64,000 bases of DNA from Henriciella mobilis (GCF_003576315.1 NZ_QWFZ01000020.1:310001-374000); one strand, 5' to 3'; numbered from the stretch's first letter, positions 24,006 through 33,631 are shown. Notes: generated by a model from the letters alone, not told the origin. Numbers and translations: made by a program.

Positions 24006-25435
24006 GCGTTGACGCCCTCCAGCGCGGCCTTTGCAGCCTCCTGATCGGAAAACGGAATGACGGTCGAGCCGATGATCTGCCCGGTCTCGTGGCCTTTGCC
24101 AGCGATCAGCAGCGTGTCGCCCTTGCTGAGTTCGGCGACAGCCTTGCGGATCGCTTGACCGCGATCGCCAATCTCGACACCGTTCGGAACCGCTTCCAGG
24201 ATCGCCTTGCGGATGGAAGCCGGGTCTTCAGAACGCGGATTGTCATCGGTGACGATCACGACATCTGCATGCTTTGCTGCAATCTCACCCATGAGCGGGC
24301 GCTTCTTGCGATCGCGGTCGCCGCCGCAGCCGAATATCACGACCAGCTTGCCGGCGGTGTGTGGGCGCGCCGCTCGGATCAGAACATCAAGGCCGTCCGG
24401 CGTGTGCGCATAGTCAACGAAGACACCCGCGCCATCCTTGGTCTCGCCAACAAACTCCAGGCGCCCCTTGACCGGCTCCAGTTGCGCCATGCCCTTGCAA
24501 ACGTCAGCCACAGACGCGCCAAGGGACAGCGCAAGGCCGGCTGCCGTCAGTGCGTTCAGCGCCTGGAACTCACCGATCAGCGGCAGCTCGACCTCGAAGG
24601 ATTCGCCGCGCCATTTCAGGAACAGCTTCTGCCCGGTCGCGCGCGGCATCAGTTCCTCGATCTTCAGGTCGTCACCGCGCCAGCCGACCGAGACCGGGCG
24701 CAACCCGGCCGCCTTTGCCGCCGCCTCGAAGGCGCCGCGCTCCGGGCTGTCGGCATTGACCACTGCCGGCGATCCGGGCGGTGTAAGCTCGGAGAAGAGC
24801 CGCAGCTTCGCCTCGCGGTACTCCTCCATCGTGTTGTGATAGTCGAGGTGGTCCTGCGTCAGGTTCGTGAAGGCGCAGGCCGCCAGCTTGACCGCGTCGA
24901 GACGGTACTGAACCAGGCCGTGGGAAGACGCCTCCATGGCGCAATGCGTTACCCCCTGATCGGCGAGCGTGGCGAGCGTTTCATGGATCGCGACAGGGTC
25001 CGGCGTCGTATGCCCAAGATCGATCCGGCCCGACGGACCGATCGCACCAAGCGTGCCCATTGAAGCTGAAGTGAGGCCCGACGCTGCCCAGATCTGGCGC
25101 AGGAAATCGACAGTCGAACTTTTCCCATTCGTTCCCGTCACAGCAACGACCGTTTCCGGCTGGCGTCCATAGAACGCGGCCGACGCTTCAGCCAGAGCCA
25201 GGCGCGGTTCGTCCACATCGATCGCGACGGCATCGCCCAGCGCCGGCAGATCCTTGCCAATCACGGCAATCGCACCATTCGCAATCGCTTGCGGAACATA
25301 GTCCCGCCCATCGGCGGCGACACCCTGCAAGGCGGCAAAGATGAAGCCGGGCTTTACCTTCCGGCTATCCGCAGACAGGCCGGTCACCTCGATGGCGGGC
25401 AGGTCGCGCCCAGGAAACAGATCAGTTAGATTCAT
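24002..25435 (-). CDS. murE: UDP-MurNAc-L-Ala-D-Glu--diaminopimelate ligase MurE
   Basis: It is 477 residues with GLSADSRKVKPGFIFAAL, ATP-binding VTGTNGKSSTVDFLRQIW, CAMEASSHGLVQYRLD, VFGCGGDRDRKKRPLMG and VTDDNPRSEDP. The DNPR motif marks meso-diaminopimelate rather than lysine specificity. 4-nt overlaps join it to ftsI and murF. Confidence 0.97.
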   Translation of the reverse strand: MNLTDLFPGRDLPAIEVTGLSADSRKVKPGFIFAALQGVAADGRDYVPQAIANGAIAVIGKDLPALGDAVAIDVDEPRLALAEASAAFYGRQPETVVAVTGTNGKSSTVDFLRQIWAASGLTSASMGTLGAIGPSGRIDLGHTTPDPVAIHETLATLADQGVTHCAMEASSHGLVQYRLDAVKLAACAFTNLTQDHLDYHNTMEEYREAKLRLFSELTPPGSPAVVNADSPERGAFEAAAKAAGLRPVSVGWRGDDLKIEELMPRATGQKLFLKWRGESFEVELPLIGEFQALNALTAAGLALSLGASVADVCKGMAQLEPVKGRLEFVGETKDGAGVFVDYAHTPDGLDVLIRAARPHTAGKLVVIFGCGGDRDRKKRPLMGEIAAKHADVVIVTDDNPRSEDPASIRKAILEAVPNGVEIGDRGQAIRKAVAELSKGDTLLIAGKGHETGQIIGSTVIPFSDQEAAKAALEGVNA

Positions 25436-27084
25436 AGCGAACTCCTTCTCTCAGAGACGGAGCGAACCATCGGGCCTTCGACCGGATCCAGCTGCTCGAA
25501 TTTAGGCTCGACACCCAGCATGGGCGCAATGCGTTCGATCACCCGGCCAGCCGTCGGCGCCGCATTCCATGCTGCTGTGCGTCCGCGACTCGCTCCTTCT
25601 TTGGGGTCATCGAGCACGATCAATACGACATAATCAGGGCTGTCTGCCGGAAAGATGGCAGCGAAGGAGGCCATGTTGGCCTCGTCGGAATAACCGCCCG
25701 CAACGGGCTTTTCCGCGGTGCCAGTCTTACCGGCCACCCGGTAGCCCGCCACTTCGGCATGTTCGCCCGTGCCGCTGAGGACAGCATCGCGCAGCATCGC
25801 GGTCACGAGAGCTGCTGTCGGCGCGGATATCACGCGGCGTGTGCGCCGGCGTTTGCCATCCATGATAATGGTCGGCTCGACCAGCTCCCCGCCATTCGCG
25901 AAGATCGAAAAGGCGCTGGCAAAAGCGATGGGCGACACGGCAATACCGTGGCCATAGCTGATGGTCGCAGCATGGATCTCATCGAATTGCTGCGGCAGGA
26001 TCGGCGCCGCACTGCCTGCCAGCTCGATCGGCGAGCGCTCGAAAAGACCGAGATTGGCGAGCATTTCCTGCTGTCGGCGCGCACCAAGCATCACGGCAAT
26101 CTTCACGGTGCCGATGTTCGAGCTTTCGGCCACGATCTTCGTTGGCGTCGCATGACCACCGATTGGGTGCGTGTCGTCGATCATGCGCCCGGCAATGACG
26201 AGCGGCTCACGAACATCGAACTGGTCGCTCGGCCGGATTGCGCCAGTATCGAGTCCGGCGGCGACTGTCAGCGGCTTGAAGACTGACCCGAGTTCAAACA
26301 CGGCGCCGGAGGCCCGGTTAAGCCGCGCCGGATCGTCCATGGAAAGCTCGTGTGCACGGTTCGGATCAATCGGCGGCCAGCTGGCCAGTGCAAGCACTTC
26401 ACCGTTGCGCGCATTGAGGACAACGCCTGCGCCGCCCTCAATATCATACTCCCCGGCAGCAGCCGAAAGCTCCGCCTCGAGCGCGAACTGGACGTTGGAG
26501 TCGATGGTCAGCTTGAGAGGGTCGCCACCATTGGCAAGATCGCCATCGCGCGCATATTCCACACCGGCCAGGCCCTGCCCGTCCGTGCCGGCATAGCCGA
26601 GAACATGCCCGGCAAGCGTCCCGCGCGGATAGGCCCGGCGGCTTTCCTCGCGGAAGCCGAGCCCCTCCAGACCAAGCTCATACACCGCCTGGCGCTGGCG
26701 CGGCGTCAGGCCGCGACGTACCCAGACGAAGGCCCGGTCCCGATTACCGAGATCAGCCGTCAGCTCATCGACATCGAGATCCGGAAAAACTTTGGCGAGG
26801 CCAGTGGCAACATCGGCCGGATCCCAGATCGCGCGAGGATCGGCGAACAGCGAATAGACCGCAACGGATGTCGCCAGAAGCTCCCCGTCCCGGTCGACAA
26901 TGTCTGCACGCTGGACGGGCTGCTCGAATGCACGGGCAACGCCCGCCTCGCCCTCCGGGCCGTTGATGGCAACCATGCCCGCCTTCACGGCTATAATTCC
27001 GAAGACAAGACACAGGGACATGGACACCAGCTTGGTGCGCAGTGAAGCCCCCTCAGCCGGACTGGAACGCACGACATCACTCAT
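25432..27084 (-). CDS. ftsI: Septal transpeptidase FtsI (penicillin-binding protein 3)
   Basis: This class B penicillin-binding protein has one N-terminal membrane segment, a dimerisation region and a transpeptidase domain with GSVFKPLTV (catalytic Ser in SxxK), ESSNIGT (SxN) and VAGKTGTAEK (KTG). It cross-links septal peptidoglycan with FtsW. The ATG at 27084 has GGGGAGG upstream and overlaps ftsL by 8 nt; an in-frame TTG at 27180 would run deep into ftsL. Confidence 0.97.
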   Translation of the reverse strand: MSDVVRSSPAEGASLRTKLVSMSLCLVFGIIAVKAGMVAINGPEGEAGVARAFEQPVQRADIVDRDGELLATSVAVYSLFADPRAIWDPADVATGLAKVFPDLDVDELTADLGNRDRAFVWVRRGLTPRQRQAVYELGLEGLGFREESRRAYPRGTLAGHVLGYAGTDGQGLAGVEYARDGDLANGGDPLKLTIDSNVQFALEAELSAAAGEYDIEGGAGVVLNARNGEVLALASWPPIDPNRAHELSMDDPARLNRASGAVFELGSVFKPLTVAAGLDTGAIRPSDQFDVREPLVIAGRMIDDTHPIGGHATPTKIVAESSNIGTVKIAVMLGARRQQEMLANLGLFERSPIELAGSAAPILPQQFDEIHAATISYGHGIAVSPIAFASAFSIFANGGELVEPTIIMDGKRRRTRRVISAPTAALVTAMLRDAVLSGTGEHAEVAGYRVAGKTGTAEKPVAGGYSDEANMASFAAIFPADSPDYVVLIVLDDPKEGASRGRTAAWNAAPTAGRVIERIAPMLGVEPKFEQLDPVEGPMVRSVSERRSSL

Positions 27085-27394
27085 CGCCCGCCTCCCCGTC
27101 CGTCTTTTCGGCGGGCCCGATGACTCGGTCGAGATCGTCAGCGCGCACGAACTGCTCTGCGCGGGCTGGGACCATGCCAAGCTCGTTGCGGGCGAATTCC
27201 TCGATCCACTCCTGGCGTGACAGGTGGCTCAGCTCACCGAGCAATACCTTGCGCTCCTCAATGGCGTCAGCGATTTCGGCTTCAACAGCCGCTATCTCTT
27301 CGGCGCTTTCGCGCGCGCCGTATTTTGCCCGGTACAGGCTGAAAATCAGCAACCCGATAACGGCCAGACCAATCAGGAATGCGCGCCGGCTCAT
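27077..27394 (-). CDS. ftsL: Cell division protein FtsL
   Basis: It is a short (105 residues) bitopic protein: membrane segment AFLIGLAVIGLLIFSLY at the N-terminus followed by a coiled coil (REIAAVEAEIADAIEERKVLLGELSHLS-like heptads). FtsL bridges FtsQ/FtsB and FtsWI. Assignment rests on topology plus position between rsmH and ftsI, to both of which it overlaps. Confidence 0.9.
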   Translation of the reverse strand: MSRRAFLIGLAVIGLLIFSLYRAKYGARESAEEIAAVEAEIADAIEERKVLLGELSHLSRQEWIEEFARNELGMVPARAEQFVRADDLDRVIGPAEKTDGEAGDE

Positions 27395-28383
27395 GAGGAA
27401 GCCTCCACCAGCTCAAGCGACGGCAAATCGACACCCGTGCTTACCGGCCTCGCCATGGCAGGCGCATCGGTCCGGACAGCGACCCTCAGCCTCGATGAGC
27501 GCGCCCGGGGATTGACCTCCAGCTCGGCGTCTGACGGCTCGATGGCCTTTTTCGACGGCATGTCGAAGCTTGGCTGCGCTGCGTCTTCCTTTTCAGGCAA
27601 ATGACGCGAGCCGCCGCCCTGAAGGCCGGAACGTTCGCGCATGAAGAGTTTCACCATCCTGTCCTCCAGCGAATGGAAGGTCACAATGACGAGCCGTCCG
27701 CCTTCGTTCAGAAGCAATTCCGACGCTTCAAGCGCCCGTGCGAGCTCGCCAAGTTCGTCATTCACGAACATCCTGATCGCTTGGAAGCTCCTTGTGGCCG
27801 GATGAGTGCGAGCCCCGCGCCGGCCGCCGAGAACCTCTTCGATCAGGTCGGCAAGATCGAGGGTTGTGGTGAAGGGAGCCTTAAGGCGGCGCTGCACAAT
27901 CGCACGCGCGATGCGCCGCGACTGCTTTTCCTCGCCCAGACGGAAGAAGATGGTTGCGAGATCATGCTCATCCATCTGGTTGACGACGTCAGCCGCGCTT
28001 GGTCCGGACCGGCCCATACGCATGTCGAGCGGCCCGTCGCGCATGAAGGAAAAGCCGCGATGCGCCTGGTCGAGCTGGAAGGAGGACACGCCAAGATCGA
28101 GCGTGATGGCATCAACGGTTTCGAACCCTGCTTCGTTGACCAGCGAGCGCATATCGCCGAACCGGCCAAGGACAGGAATGAGACGATCTTCCGCCTCAGC
28201 CGCGGCGGAGGCACGCTCAATGGCGTCGAGATCGCGGTCGATACCGATCACGCGGCACTTGGCGGCGGCCAGCAGCGCGCGAGCATATCCCCCGCCGCCA
28301 TAGGTCCCATCGACCAGCACTTCGCCAGCCTTGGGCGCCATGGCAGCGACAACTTCATCCAGAAGAACCGGCTTGTGCCCCAT
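27391..28383 (-). CDS. rsmH: 16S rRNA m4C1402 methyltransferase RsmH (MraW)
   Basis: This SAM-dependent methyltransferase has HKPVLLDEVVAAMAPK at the N-terminus, VDGTYGGGGYARALL (SAM loop), LDLGVSSFQLDQAHRGFSFM, GPLDMRM and the C-terminal VNPRARSSRLRVA. The ATG at 28383 overlaps the mraZ stop as TGATG; a GTG one codon earlier is also open. Confidence 0.97.
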   Translation of the reverse strand: MGHKPVLLDEVVAAMAPKAGEVLVDGTYGGGGYARALLAAAKCRVIGIDRDLDAIERASAAAEAEDRLIPVLGRFGDMRSLVNEAGFETVDAITLDLGVSSFQLDQAHRGFSFMRDGPLDMRMGRSGPSAADVVNQMDEHDLATIFFRLGEEKQSRRIARAIVQRRLKAPFTTTLDLADLIEEVLGGRRGARTHPATRSFQAIRMFVNDELGELARALEASELLLNEGGRLVIVTFHSLEDRMVKLFMRERSGLQGGGSRHLPEKEDAAQPSFDMPSKKAIEPSDAELEVNPRARSSRLRVAVRTDAPAMARPVSTGVDLPSLELVEASS

Positions 28384-28877
28384 CACTCGCCCCCTGCATT
28401 GCCGAGCCCGGGCAGCCCACCCGCAGCCATCGCCTGCTGGAACGGCTCAGCCATTGCGTCCTGATTGTCGCGCGCCGTTTCGGCCATCTGCGCGTCAAAT
28501 TCAGCGAAGCGGGACGGTTCCCAGATGTGAAAACGATCAAACGAACCGGCAAAGACCAGTTGCTTCTCTATACCGGCCGCCTTCAGCAGTGCCGGCGGGA
28601 TGGTGATACGGCCGGTATCATCCATTTTCAGATCCGCAGACCGGGTAAAGATGGTGTGCATGAAAGCGCGCCGGTTGGGATCGTTTGGTGCCATGCGCGC
28701 AAGGGTCTGGCGGTAGAGGGACATCAGCTCGTCACCGCCGCCCTCAAGACAGCCGGACCCGTCAATGGCAGGCCACAGGAACACGCGGTTTCCGCCCGAC
28801 AGGGCCGCGCGGAAGGGGGCGGGCACGGAAACCCGGCCCTTTGCATCGAGCGATGTTTCGTAGGTGGAAACAAACAC
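28383..28877 (-). CDS. mraZ: Transcriptional regulator MraZ
   Basis: The protein has the two AbrB-like SpoVT halves with the DxxxR signatures DAKGRV and DDTGRI. MraZ binds its own promoter and controls dcw transcription. A GTG at 28877 is chosen (AAGGGA 8 nt upstream); the adjacent TTG at 28880 is alternative. The C-terminus is extended by about 20 residues rich in Gln/Ala/Gly. It is the first gene of the dcw run. Confidence 0.96.
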   Translation of the reverse strand: MFVSTYETSLDAKGRVSVPAPFRAALSGGNRVFLWPAIDGSGCLEGGGDELMSLYRQTLARMAPNDPNRRAFMHTIFTRSADLKMDDTGRITIPPALLKAAGIEKQLVFAGSFDRFHIWEPSRFAEFDAQMAETARDNQDAMAEPFQQAMAAGGLPGLGNAGGE

Positions 28878-29238
28878 CAACCGATTCCCTTGTGCCCCAT
28901 TGCCCCACTTCTTGGGACAATCTCATCATGATTTGGGATAGCATGGGCTTACTTGGGAACCAATGGGCAAGCCTGACGATTCGCTTGCTCCACAAGAGAT
29001 CAGAAAAAGAACATATTGCGAAAATATCGGAACGCACGCCGCAAACATTGGCGACTTGGCGCGTTAACCTTCTGAAAACTCTTGATTTACAGAGTGTTAA
29101 GGAAGCGAAAGAAAAGCACAGATTTTTTTGCAGGCGAAACGATACGCTGCGTGGCCGCCCATCAGCTTGCCCAGGCAATTGGCAAGGATGAAGAAATTGA
29201 CGGCTTCTCAGGACTTTCAGTGGTAAGGGCTCGCCGAC
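28878..29238. other. 361-nt intergenic region between mraZ and trkH (divergent)
   Basis: It contains the TGGGN array listed separately and two GANTC sites (GATTC at 28883 and 28978). The part near 29000-29130 is visibly AT-richer than its surroundings, as expected of a promoter region. No convincing ORF was seen on either strand; a short rightward frame here is the extension of an antisense frame of mraZ. Confidence 0.7.
28934..28968 (+). promoter_or_regulatory. MraZ-box-like array: four TGGGN motifs at a 10-nt period
   Basis: TGGGA (28934), TGGGC (28944), TGGGA (28954) and TGGGC (28964) read on the plus strand with 5-nt spacers; a further TGGGA lies at 28913. In E. coli MraZ binds TGGGN repeats with 5-nt spacers at its own promoter. 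Here the array is 57-91 nt upstream of the mraZ start and reads on the strand opposite to mraZ. Confidence 0.75.
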
Positions 29239-30693
29239 ATGCAAGTTCGCGCCGTCATATTTGCCATCGGCCTGATGATTGCCCTGCTGGGCATTGCGAT
29301 GATTCCGTCCGCGCTGCTCGACATCGCTGACGGGTCGGAAGACTGGCACATCTTCCTGATATCGTCGGCCATCAGCATCCTTATCGGCTCTGGTCTGGCT
29401 GTCCTGTCCGGCGGGGCGCCGCCATCGACCACGACCCGAGAAGCTTTCCTGCTGACAACCCTCATCTGGATTGTCCTGCCCGTCATCGCGACCTTCCCGT
29501 TCATGAGTTATGGCATGTCCTTCACCGATGCGATGTTCGAAGCCGTGTCCGGTCTGACCACGACCGGGGCGACCGTGATGACGGGCCTCGACACGACCGC
29601 CCGTGGAATCCTGCTCTGGCGCGCCATCCTCCAGTGGATCGGCGGCATCGGCATTATCGTGACGGCCATTGCCATCCTGCCCATGCTCCGCGTCGGGGGC
29701 ATGCAGCTGTTCCAGATCGAAAGCTCCGACGTGTCCGGAAAGGTTCTGCCGCGCATCACGGAAATCACCGCGCAGACTGGCATTGTCTATGTGATCATTT
29801 CGATCGCCTGCGCGCTCAGCTACGCGGCATGTGGCATGTCCGCCTTCGACGCCATCGCGCATTCCATGACAACCATGTCCGCGGGTGGCTACTCCACCCA
29901 TGATGCGTCCTTCGCCCATTTCTCCGACACCCCGGCCGCTTATGCCGCAACAGTCTTCATGTTCATTGCCGGCCTGCCCTTCAGCTTGCTGACACTGCTG
30001 ATCCTGCATGGCCGGTGGCGCCCCATGCTGAGCGACCCCCAGCCCCGCCTCTATGCCTTCCTGGCCCTGAGCTTCGCGACGGCCATCGTCGTTTGGCATG
30101 AGGCAGTCGTCGATCCGCCGATCTTCGACCATATCTTCCACGGCTTTCGGCAAGCCCTTTTCAACATCATCTCGATCATGACCGGGACAGGTTATGCCTC
30201 GGCGCCCTACGACACCTGGGGAGAGCCGGCGGTCGTAGTCTTCCTGATCGCAACCTTTCTTGGCGGGTGCGCGGGCTCAGCAGCGTGCGGGATCAAGATG
30301 TTCCGGCTGGAAATCAGCTTCAAGGCTGTGCTCGCCTATGCCGCCCAGATCGTCCGCCCAAACCGGGTGGTCCGTATCCGCTATGCCGGGCGCACCATTC
30401 CGTCAGATACGCTGCAATCGGTGATGGTGTTCGTCTTTCTCTACATGGCGACCTTCGTTGTTGCCGCGATCCTGATCTCTATGACGGGCGAAGACCTTCT
30501 GACGTCGATCTCGGCATCGGCGACATCGGTGTCCAATGTCGGCCCAGGCCTCGGGCCCAAGATCGGCCCATCCGGCACGTTCCAGCCGCTTTCCGACATG
30601 GCAAAATGGGTCTGCCTGACCGCGATGCTGCTCGGCCGGCTTGAATTCGTCGCCGTTTTCACCCTGCTGACCGCGCGCTTCTGGCGCGGCTGA
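29239..30693 (+). CDS. trkH: TrkH-type potassium uptake membrane protein
   Basis: It is 484 residues with repeated membrane-pore-membrane units. Selectivity-loop-like stretches are EAVSGLTTTGATVM, HSMTTMSAGGYSTHD, ISIMTGTGYAS and TSVSNVGPGLG, each with the conserved filter glycine. It forms the K+ channel part of Trk, normally gated by TrkA, which is not in this window. AAGGGC lies upstream of the ATG. It is divergent from mraZ. Confidence 0.93.
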   Translation: MQVRAVIFAIGLMIALLGIAMIPSALLDIADGSEDWHIFLISSAISILIGSGLAVLSGGAPPSTTTREAFLLTTLIWIVLPVIATFPFMSYGMSFTDAMFEAVSGLTTTGATVMTGLDTTARGILLWRAILQWIGGIGIIVTAIAILPMLRVGGMQLFQIESSDVSGKVLPRITEITAQTGIVYVIISIACALSYAACGMSAFDAIAHSMTTMSAGGYSTHDASFAHFSDTPAAYAATVFMFIAGLPFSLLTLLILHGRWRPMLSDPQPRLYAFLALSFATAIVVWHEAVVDPPIFDHIFHGFRQALFNIISIMTGTGYASAPYDTWGEPAVVVFLIATFLGGCAGSAACGIKMFRLEISFKAVLAYAAQIVRPNRVVRIRYAGRTIPSDTLQSVMVFVFLYMATFVVAAILISMTGEDLLTSISASATSVSNVGPGLGPKIGPSGTFQPLSDMAKWVCLTAMLLGRLEFVAVFTLLTARFWRG

Positions 30694-30767
30694 ACAGAGT
30701 TGGCTGCAGAAAAGCTTGCGCAATCGTATAGTTGCGGCACCCGCAGCTTTGCGGCAAAACGCTGCCC

Positions 30768-32054
30768 ATGAGCCAGATTTCCCGTTCGCACGAGATGACA
30801 CTTGAAGAATCCATGCTCGACATGGGCCACCGGGCGCGTACCGCATCGACCCGGCTTGCGACCCTGTCTCCCGAGCAGCGCACCGAAGGGCTTGAAGCCA
30901 TGGCGAGCGCGCTCGAGGCGGCCGAGAGTCTGATCCTCGACGCAAACAAGCGGGATATGGCCGCTGCGCGGGAAAAGGGACTCACCCCCGCCATGCTGGA
31001 CCGGCTGGCGCTGGATTCAGGGCGCGTGAAGTCAATTGCCAAGGCCGTCCGCGAAGTCGCCGCCCTGCCGGACCCGGTCGGTGCGGAAATCGCCCGCTGG
31101 ACAGTCCCGTCCGGGCTGGACATCGCCCGCGTACGCACGCCGCTTGGAGTGATCGGCATCATCTATGAAGCCCGCCCGAACGTGACCGCTGACGCTGCCG
31201 CGCTCTGCTTGCGCTCTGGCAATGCCGCCATTCTCCGGGCCGGCAGTGAAAGCTTGCAGTCGGCCCTGGCCATCGCAACTGCCTTGCGCTCCGGCCTCAA
31301 GGGCGCTGGACTGCCGCAGGACGCAATCCAGCTGGTCAACACAACGGACCGCGATGCGGTCGGTTACATGCTGACGGGCCTGCAGGGACAGATCGACGTC
31401 ATCGTTCCACGCGGCGGCAAAGGCCTGGTCTCACGCGTCCAGCAGGATGCTCGCGTGCCGGTCATCGGGCACCTTGAAGGCCTGTGCCACGCCTATGTCG
31501 ACGCTGATGCCGATCCGGAAAAAACAGTCAATATCGTGCTCAATGCCAAAATGCGGCGAACCGGTGTGTGCGGCGCTCTTGAGACACTGCTGGTCAATCG
31601 CACTGTCGCCAAGACCCTCCTGCCCGCGATCGCTGCACCCTTGCGCGACGCAGGTTGCGAACTGCGCGGAGACGGTGCGGCTCGCGCGATCCTGCCGAAT
31701 ATGACACCGGCGACTGAAGAAGATTGGCGAACGGAATACCTCGCCCCTATCCTCTCGGTACGAATTGTCGATGACCTCGATGCCGCACTCGATCACATCG
31801 CCTATTACGGCACCGGCCACACCGAACTGATCATAACCGAAAACGCATCAACAGCTGAGCGTTTCCTCAACCAGGTCGATGCTGGCATCGTCATTCACAA
31901 CGCATCGACCCAGTTTGCCGATGGCGGTGAATTTGGCATGGGGGCCGAGATCGGGATCGCGACCGGCCGCATCCATGCGCGCGGCCCTGTCGGAGCCGAG
32001 CAGCTGACCATTTTCAAATACGTCGTTCGTGGCCATGGCGAGACACGTCCCTAG
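30768..32054 (+). CDS. proA: Gamma-glutamyl phosphate reductase ProA
   Basis: This NADPH-dependent aldehyde dehydrogenase family enzyme makes glutamate-5-semialdehyde for proline. Motifs include RVRTPLGVIGIIYEARPNVT, CLRSGNAAILRAGSE, DVIVPRGGKGLV, catalytic Cys in RRTGVCGALETLL, and HTELIITENASTAERF. The start is uncertain (ATG 30768 chosen; 30795 and 30813 are also in frame, none with a strong ribosome site). It heads a run with nadD, rsfS and rlmH. Confidence 0.95.
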   Translation: MSQISRSHEMTLEESMLDMGHRARTASTRLATLSPEQRTEGLEAMASALEAAESLILDANKRDMAAAREKGLTPAMLDRLALDSGRVKSIAKAVREVAALPDPVGAEIARWTVPSGLDIARVRTPLGVIGIIYEARPNVTADAAALCLRSGNAAILRAGSESLQSALAIATALRSGLKGAGLPQDAIQLVNTTDRDAVGYMLTGLQGQIDVIVPRGGKGLVSRVQQDARVPVIGHLEGLCHAYVDADADPEKTVNIVLNAKMRRTGVCGALETLLVNRTVAKTLLPAIAAPLRDAGCELRGDGAARAILPNMTPATEEDWRTEYLAPILSVRIVDDLDAALDHIAYYGTGHTELIITENASTAERFLNQVDAGIVIHNASTQFADGGEFGMGAEIGIATGRIHARGPVGAEQLTIFKYVVRGHGETRP

Positions 32055-32069
32055 TATGGCCCCTGTCTG

Positions 32070-32690
32070 TTGAGCTCAGCCTTTCTTCCACCCGTGCGGA
32101 CGTTGCCGCCCTCCGGCACACGCCAGCGGATTGGCCTGCTTGGCGGTAGTTTCGACCCACCCCATTCAGGGCACATGCACGTCGCACAGACTGCGCTGAA
32201 GCGTCTGAAGCTGGACTGGATTTACTGGCTCCCTGCGCGCGGCAACCCGCTGAAGCAGGCACCGGCCGATTTCTACGAACGTCTGCATGCCGTGCGCGAA
32301 CTGATCGGTCATCACCCGAACATGTTTGTCAGCGATTTTGAACACTGGGCCGGCGTACGCTACACGGCTGATGTGCTTGGTCACTTTATCCAACACTGTC
32401 CGCATGCGAATTTTGTCTGGCTGATGGGCGCAGACAGCCTGATGAACTTCCATGACTGGTACCGATGGCAACAGGTTGCCGAAACCCTGCCAATCTGCGT
32501 TGTATCGCGCCCCTCAGCTGGCCCACGCGCCTTGCGCTCGCCCTTCGCGCACCGTTATGCATCCTGCCGCCTGCGCGAACGGGATGCGGCTCTTTTGGCC
32601 GATTGCGAACCGCCTGCCTGGGTCTATCTGAAAGCCCCCTTCGACCGGACATCCTCGACAGAACTGCGGACTGCCGCCCAAAAACGCTAG
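32070..32690 (+). CDS. nadD: Nicotinate-nucleotide adenylyltransferase NadD
   Basis: Nucleotidyltransferase with GLLGGSFDPPHSGHMHVA (HxGH), WLPARGNPLK, VWLMGADSLMNFHDWYRW and the C-terminal SSTELR. It makes deamido-NAD+. No ATG exists between the proA stop and the GGSFDPP motif in this frame, so it starts at TTG 32070 or GTG 32094, neither with a good ribosome site; coupling to proA, 15 nt upstream, is likely. Confidence 0.95.
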   Translation: MSSAFLPPVRTLPPSGTRQRIGLLGGSFDPPHSGHMHVAQTALKRLKLDWIYWLPARGNPLKQAPADFYERLHAVRELIGHHPNMFVSDFEHWAGVRYTADVLGHFIQHCPHANFVWLMGADSLMNFHDWYRWQQVAETLPICVVSRPSAGPRALRSPFAHRYASCRLRERDAALLADCEPPAWVYLKAPFDRTSSTELRTAAQKR

Positions 32691-32729
32691 AGGGCAAGGG
32701 CAACGCGTGCTATAAATTGGTGACTCGAG

Positions 32730-33137
32730 ATGAAAGGAACCGAAACCCTGCCTGCTACCCACACGCAGCCACTCAAGGCCGCCACTGTCAGCGTTGACGA
32801 TATCCGCGCGCTTGCCGATACCGTCATAAGCTCGCTCGAGGATGACAAGGCTGAAGACATCACTGTCATCAATCTCGAAGGTAAATCTTCTCTAGCCGAT
32901 ATCATGATCATTGCGTCCGGACGTTCCGCCCGGCACGTGGCCGCTATTGCCGATCACTTGGCACAAACCGTCAAGGATGCCACCGGCCGTCCGATCAAGC
33001 TGGAAGGCCTTCCCAACGCAGATTGGGTCCTGCTGGATATCGGTGACATCATCGTTCACCTGTTCCGTCCGGAAGTTCGCGCCTTCTACAATCTTGAAAA
33101 GATCTGGTCTGACGACAGCGCCCACGGCCACGCCTGA
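32730..33137 (+). CDS. rsfS: Ribosomal silencing factor RsfS
   Basis: It is 135 residues with the family core DKAEDITVINLEGKSSLADIMIIASGRSARHVAAIADHL, GLPNADWVLLDIGDIIVHLF and VRAFYNLEKIW. RsfS binds uL14 and blocks subunit joining under nutrient limitation. Its position between nadD and rlmH is the standard order. Confidence 0.97.
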   Translation: MKGTETLPATHTQPLKAATVSVDDIRALADTVISSLEDDKAEDITVINLEGKSSLADIMIIASGRSARHVAAIADHLAQTVKDATGRPIKLEGLPNADWVLLDIGDIIVHLFRPEVRAFYNLEKIWSDDSAHGHA

Positions 33138-33160
33138 GCGCCGTCGGCTGAACGGGATCC

Positions 33161-33625
33161 GTGCGTATTACCATTCTTGCCGTCGGACGTTTGAAATCCG
33201 GCCCTGAAGCTGAGCTTTGCGACGACTATCTCGACCGCTTCCGCAAAGCAGGACGTGCGCTCGGGTTTCGCTCAATCGACCTGATTGAGGTCGACAGCGG
33301 CGGAGGCATGGAGGCAGAAGCCGAACGGCTTCTCGCGAAACTGCCACAAGGTGCCCACACCATCCGTCTCGACGAACATGGCCGCGAACATCGGTCCGAA
33401 GCCTTCTCGACATATATAGCCACCCTACGCGACCGCGGCGTGCCCGACCTTTGTTTCCTGATCGGTGGGGCGGAGGGCTATGGCAAGGCCATTCAGTCGG
33501 CCGTGCCGGAAACCATGGCCTTTGGGAAACAGACCTGGCCTCACCGGATGGTGCGCGCCATGCTGGCCGAGCAGCTGTACCGGGCCGTCAGCATCGAAGC
33601 CGGCCTGCCCTATCACAAGGCCTGA
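33161..33625 (+). CDS. rlmH: 23S rRNA m3-pseudouridine 1915 methyltransferase RlmH
   Basis: It is 154 residues, a SPOUT-fold methyltransferase. The N-terminus is ITILAVGRLKSGPEAELCDDYLDRF, the knot region has FLIGGAEGYG, and the C-terminus is HRMVRAMLAEQLYRAVSIEAGLPYHK. Translation begins at GTG 33161. It lies 23 nt after rsfS. Confidence 0.97.
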   Translation: MRITILAVGRLKSGPEAELCDDYLDRFRKAGRALGFRSIDLIEVDSGGGMEAEAERLLAKLPQGAHTIRLDEHGREHRSEAFSTYIATLRDRGVPDLCFLIGGAEGYGKAIQSAVPETMAFGKQTWPHRMVRAMLAEQLYRAVSIEAGLPYHKA

Positions 33626-33631
33626 TCCGCC

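Noticed and set aside
28762-30153. 463-residue leftward frame over mraZ promoter and trkH
   Set aside because: Antisense to trkH, very rich in Gly/His/Arg/Asp; crosses the intergenic region and mraZ start.
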